Shown piece after piece: positions 5,303 through 7,150 of a stretch of 7,150 bases of DNA (position 1 is the stretch's first letter; each line of letters opens with the position of its first letter). Made by a program: the position numbers and the translations under genes. The notes under the pieces are model-generated. The model ran no database searches and had not been told where the DNA came from. It worked only from the letters and a program-made list of their open reading frames with translations. Source of the DNA: JANOBJ01 sp031411575 (lineage in GTDB: Bacteria; Pseudomonadota; Gammaproteobacteria; Burkholderiales; Burkholderiaceae_C). The stretch spans positions 1 to 7,150 of the forward strand of contig JANOBJ010000330.1 of NCBI GenBank assembly GCA_031411575.1, in the 5' to 3' direction.

Positions 5303-6871
5303 TCACCCGCGCCCGCGCCTGACGACCCGCTCCAGCCCCTCGAACAGCGCCTCGCTCAGCAGCGCCAGCACGGCTGCGGGGATGGCGCCGGCCAGCAGCA
5401 GGTCGCTGTCGTTCAGGGCCAGGCCGGTGACGATGCGTTCACCGTACCCGCCGGCGCCGATGAAGGCGGCGATGGTGGCGGTGCCGATCGCAATCGCGGT
5501 GGCGGTGCGCACGCCCGCCAGGATGGTGGGCAGCGCCAGTGGCAGCTCGATGCTGCGCAGGCGCTGCGCGGGCGTCAGGCCGAGCGCCTGGCCGGCCAGC
5601 CGCAGGCCCGGCGGCACTTCGCCCAGGCCGGTGGTGGTGTTGCGCATGATCGGCAGCAGCGCGTACAGCGTGAGCGCCAGCAGCGCGGGCACGGTGCCGA
5701 TGGCGCCCACGAGCGAGATCAGCACCGCCAGCATGGCCAGCGACGGCACGGTTTGCAGCAGGCCGGTCGCGCCCAGCACGGCCGCGCGCAGGCGCGCATG
5801 CGGAAAGATCCACACCGCCAGCGGAACGGCCACCAGCGCGGCCAGCGCCACCGAGATCGCCACCAGCGCCAGGTGCTGGCCGGTCAGGCGCGCCAGGTCG
5901 GGGCCGGTCAGCTTGGCCCACAGGCCGCGGCGGGCGGGGTCGGGCGCGGCGGCAGTAGCTGCGCTGGATGAAGCCGCGCCGGCCGGTACTTTTGGCGCGG
6001 CCAGAAAATCGCGCGCGATCACGTCAAACGCCACGCCCTGCAGTTCGGCCCGGGCGTTCATGGCGATCATGGCGGCCTCGTCGATGCGGCCTTCCAGCGT
6101 TTGCAGCGCGGCCCAGGCTTGGGGGAAGCGCCTGGGCACGTCCAGCCGGTACAGCACCAGCGCGTCGTAACGCGGAAAGTAGCTGCGGTCATCGGCCAGC
6201 ACACGCAGGCCCAGGTGGTTGATCTTGGCGTCGGTGGTGTAGATGTCGATCACGTCGATCTGCCGCGCCGCGATGGCGTCGTAGGCCAGCCCGTGGTCCA
6301 GCCCGGTGGGCGCCTGCGTCAGGCCGTAGGCGGCGGCCAGGCCCTTCCAGCCGTCGGCGCGGCCGATGAATTCATTGGACAGCCCGAGCTTCAGCGTGGG
6401 GTGGCGCGACAGATCGCTGAGCGTGCGGATGCCCAGCCGGTCAGCATCGGCCGCCCGCAGCGCCAGCGCGTAGCCGTCATTGAACCCGAGCGGAATCGCC
6501 ACGCCAAAGCCCAGCGGCGCCAGCGCGCGGCGCATCTCGTCCAGTGCCAGCGGCTGGGGGCTTTTGAGGATTTCCAGGCTGATGGTGCCCGCGTATTCGG
6601 GGTACAGGTCGATGCTGCCCGCGCGCAGCGCTTCGTACACGATGGCGGTGTTGCCCAGCCCCTGCAACACGGCGGGCGGCGCGGCGGTGTGCGGCGCCGC
6701 CGTCTGCGCCAGCACCTGCGCCAGGATGTACGACTCGGTGAACCGCTTGGAGCCGATGCGCAGCGTGTCGGCGGCCGCCGGCGCCGCACAACCAGCGACC
6801 ACGGCCACCAGCGCAGACAGGAAGGCCAGGGCCCGCCAACTGGCGCGCAACAGGAAGCGATGTCGTTTCAT
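5303..6871 (-). CDS. Osmoprotectant-family ABC transporter: substrate-binding protein fused to permease
   Basis: A 522-residue fusion. Residues 1-34 form a signal sequence; VAGC (25-28) is a possible lipobox, with APAAA-DT as an alternative signal peptidase I site. The periplasmic binding domain of the OpuAC/glycine betaine family runs about 35-290 (LRIGSKRFTESYILAQVL; QGLGNTAIVYEAL; DLYPEYAGTI; DVIDIYTTDAKI). An Ala/Ser/Pro linker (about 290-318) leads to a BPD_transp_1 permease, about 330-515, with the EAA-type loop near 418-448 (RLAGQALG, IELPLALP), which contacts the ATPase. Likely cargo is glycine betaine, choline or a relative; the fused ergothioneine importer EgtU uses the same building blocks, so ergothioneine is an alternative. 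ATG 6871 is chosen over 6901 because it starts the signal peptide. No ATPase gene adjoins on either side within the window. The binding domain comes first, opposite to the permease-first order of Lactococcus OpuABC. Confidence 0.9.
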   Translation of the reverse strand: MKRHRFLLRASWRALAFLSALVAVVAGCAAPAAADTLRIGSKRFTESYILAQVLAQTAAPHTAAPPAVLQGLGNTAIVYEALRAGSIDLYPEYAGTISLEILKSPQPLALDEMRRALAPLGFGVAIPLGFNDGYALALRAADADRLGIRTLSDLSRHPTLKLGLSNEFIGRADGWKGLAAAYGLTQAPTGLDHGLAYDAIAARQIDVIDIYTTDAKINHLGLRVLADDRSYFPRYDALVLYRLDVPRRFPQAWAALQTLEGRIDEAAMIAMNARAELQGVAFDVIARDFLAAPKVPAGAASSSAATAAAPDPARRGLWAKLTGPDLARLTGQHLALVAISVALAALVAVPLAVWIFPHARLRAAVLGATGLLQTVPSLAMLAVLISLVGAIGTVPALLALTLYALLPIMRNTTTGLGEVPPGLRLAGQALGLTPAQRLRSIELPLALPTILAGVRTATAIAIGTATIAAFIGAGGYGERIVTGLALNDSDLLLAGAIPAAVLALLSEALFEGLERVVRRGRG

Positions 6872-6907
6872 ACCGCCAGTATCGCCCAGTAGGCACGTCA
6901 TTCAAAT

Positions 6908-6936
6908 GCTATTATATTAATAGCAAACAATGACCA
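6908..6936 (+). repeat. Intergenic palindromic repeat, copy 3, carrying a TATAAT box
   Basis: A perfect stem GCTATT/AATAGC (6908-6913 with 6919-6924, five-base loop) is followed by AAACAATGACCA (6925-6936). On the minus strand the stem-loop contains an exact TATAAT (6916-6911), 40 bases before the ABC gene start. TTGGTC lies 15 bases further upstream, a tight spacing for a -35. The repeat may thus serve as the promoter of the ABC gene; the -10 is seen, the use is inferred. Confidence 0.55.
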
Positions 6937-6967
6937 ACCGAAGCCGACAACCTCGCTGTTTGGCGTC

Positions 6968-6997
6968 AAAACGCGGCCTGACACCGCTTTTGGGCCG
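6968..6997 (-). terminator. Possible terminator after the RND gene
   Basis: On the minus strand CGGCC (6997-6993) pairs with GGCCG (6978-6974) across a 14-base loop, followed within two bases by TTTT (6971-6968). It starts 20 bases after the RND stop. The stem is short and the loop long, so it is weak. It suggests the ABC gene is transcribed separately. Confidence 0.35.
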
Positions 6998-7016
6998 GAC
7001 GCGGCCAGGCACGGCC

Positions 7017-7150
7017 TCAGCCTTTGTCGGCCACCGCTTTCTCATGCGCCAGCCGGGCTTCTTCGCGCAGTTCGTGCGTGCTGCGCGGCTCGCGCAGGCG
7101 GCGCTCGGTCAGCACGCGGAAGAACAGCGGCACAAAGAAGATCGCCAGGA
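7017..7150 (-). CDS. RND efflux pump permease (C-terminal 43 residues only)
   Basis: The frame enters from the right edge and ends at TGA (7019-7017). The visible residues begin LAIFFVPLFFRVL, which matches the last transmembrane helix of AcrB/MexB-type RND (hydrophobe/amphiphile efflux) pumps, where 'LAIFFVPLFF' is near-invariant. A charged cytoplasmic tail of about 30 residues follows (TERRLREPRSTHELREEARL and on to VADKG), rich in Arg and Glu and likely helical. In such pumps the inner-membrane protein works with a periplasmic adaptor and an outer-membrane channel; their genes would lie outside the window. The substrate cannot be told from this fragment. Confidence 0.85.
   Translation of the reverse strand, partial: LAIFFVPLFFRVLTERRLREPRSTHELREEARLAHEKAVADKG

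Noticed and set aside
6101..6892. 263-codon plus-strand frame opposite the ABC gene
   Set aside because: Antisense shadow: Gln/Arg/Val-rich with no domain, while the minus frame carries a signal peptide, binding domain and permease.

Overview
The window is GC-rich DNA (roughly two thirds G+C by eye) with the codon usage, gene families and AT-rich intergenic repeats typical of a betaproteobacterium, most likely Burkholderiales/Comamonadaceae. This placement comes from recalled protein similarity and no database search. It looks like an ordinary chromosomal region of transport and regulatory genes. I see no phage, transposase, CRISPR, tRNA or rRNA.

Layout, left to right. On the minus strand: the first 67 codons of an exported MBL-fold metallohydrolase (1-201), a structured intergenic stretch, an ArsR-family regulator (389-772) and a Nu-class (YfcG-like) glutathione transferase (838-1464). 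These may form one unit read GST, ArsR, MBL. Divergent from them on the plus strand is an MFS exporter with a C-terminal soluble domain (1599-3248). Convergent to that is nhaR (3392-4291, minus), a LysR-type regulator with no nhaA in view. Divergent from nhaR is an IscR-like Rrf2 regulator (4508-5044, plus) in which every iron-sulfur ligand is replaced. Convergent to it is a substrate-binding/permease fusion of the osmoprotectant ABC family (5303-6871, minus) with no ATPase gene beside it. The right edge holds the last 43 codons of an RND efflux pump (7017-7150, minus).

The 216-base nhaR/rrf2 divergent region is the densest regulatory stretch: 12-base tandem repeats, a T-N11-A inverted repeat, a -35/-10 candidate in each direction and an inverted repeat just before a strong Shine-Dalgarno. 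A 16-base intergenic core, TAGCAAAC(A/T)ATGACCA, occurs three times; two same-orientation copies bracket the ABC gene and one supplies a perfect TATAAT upstream of it.

I did not find a clear new multi-gene system. The best leads are the clusterless IscR paralogue, the orphan ABC fusion, the nhaR/rrf2 control region, and the two mutually exclusive RNA foldings between arsR and the MBL gene.
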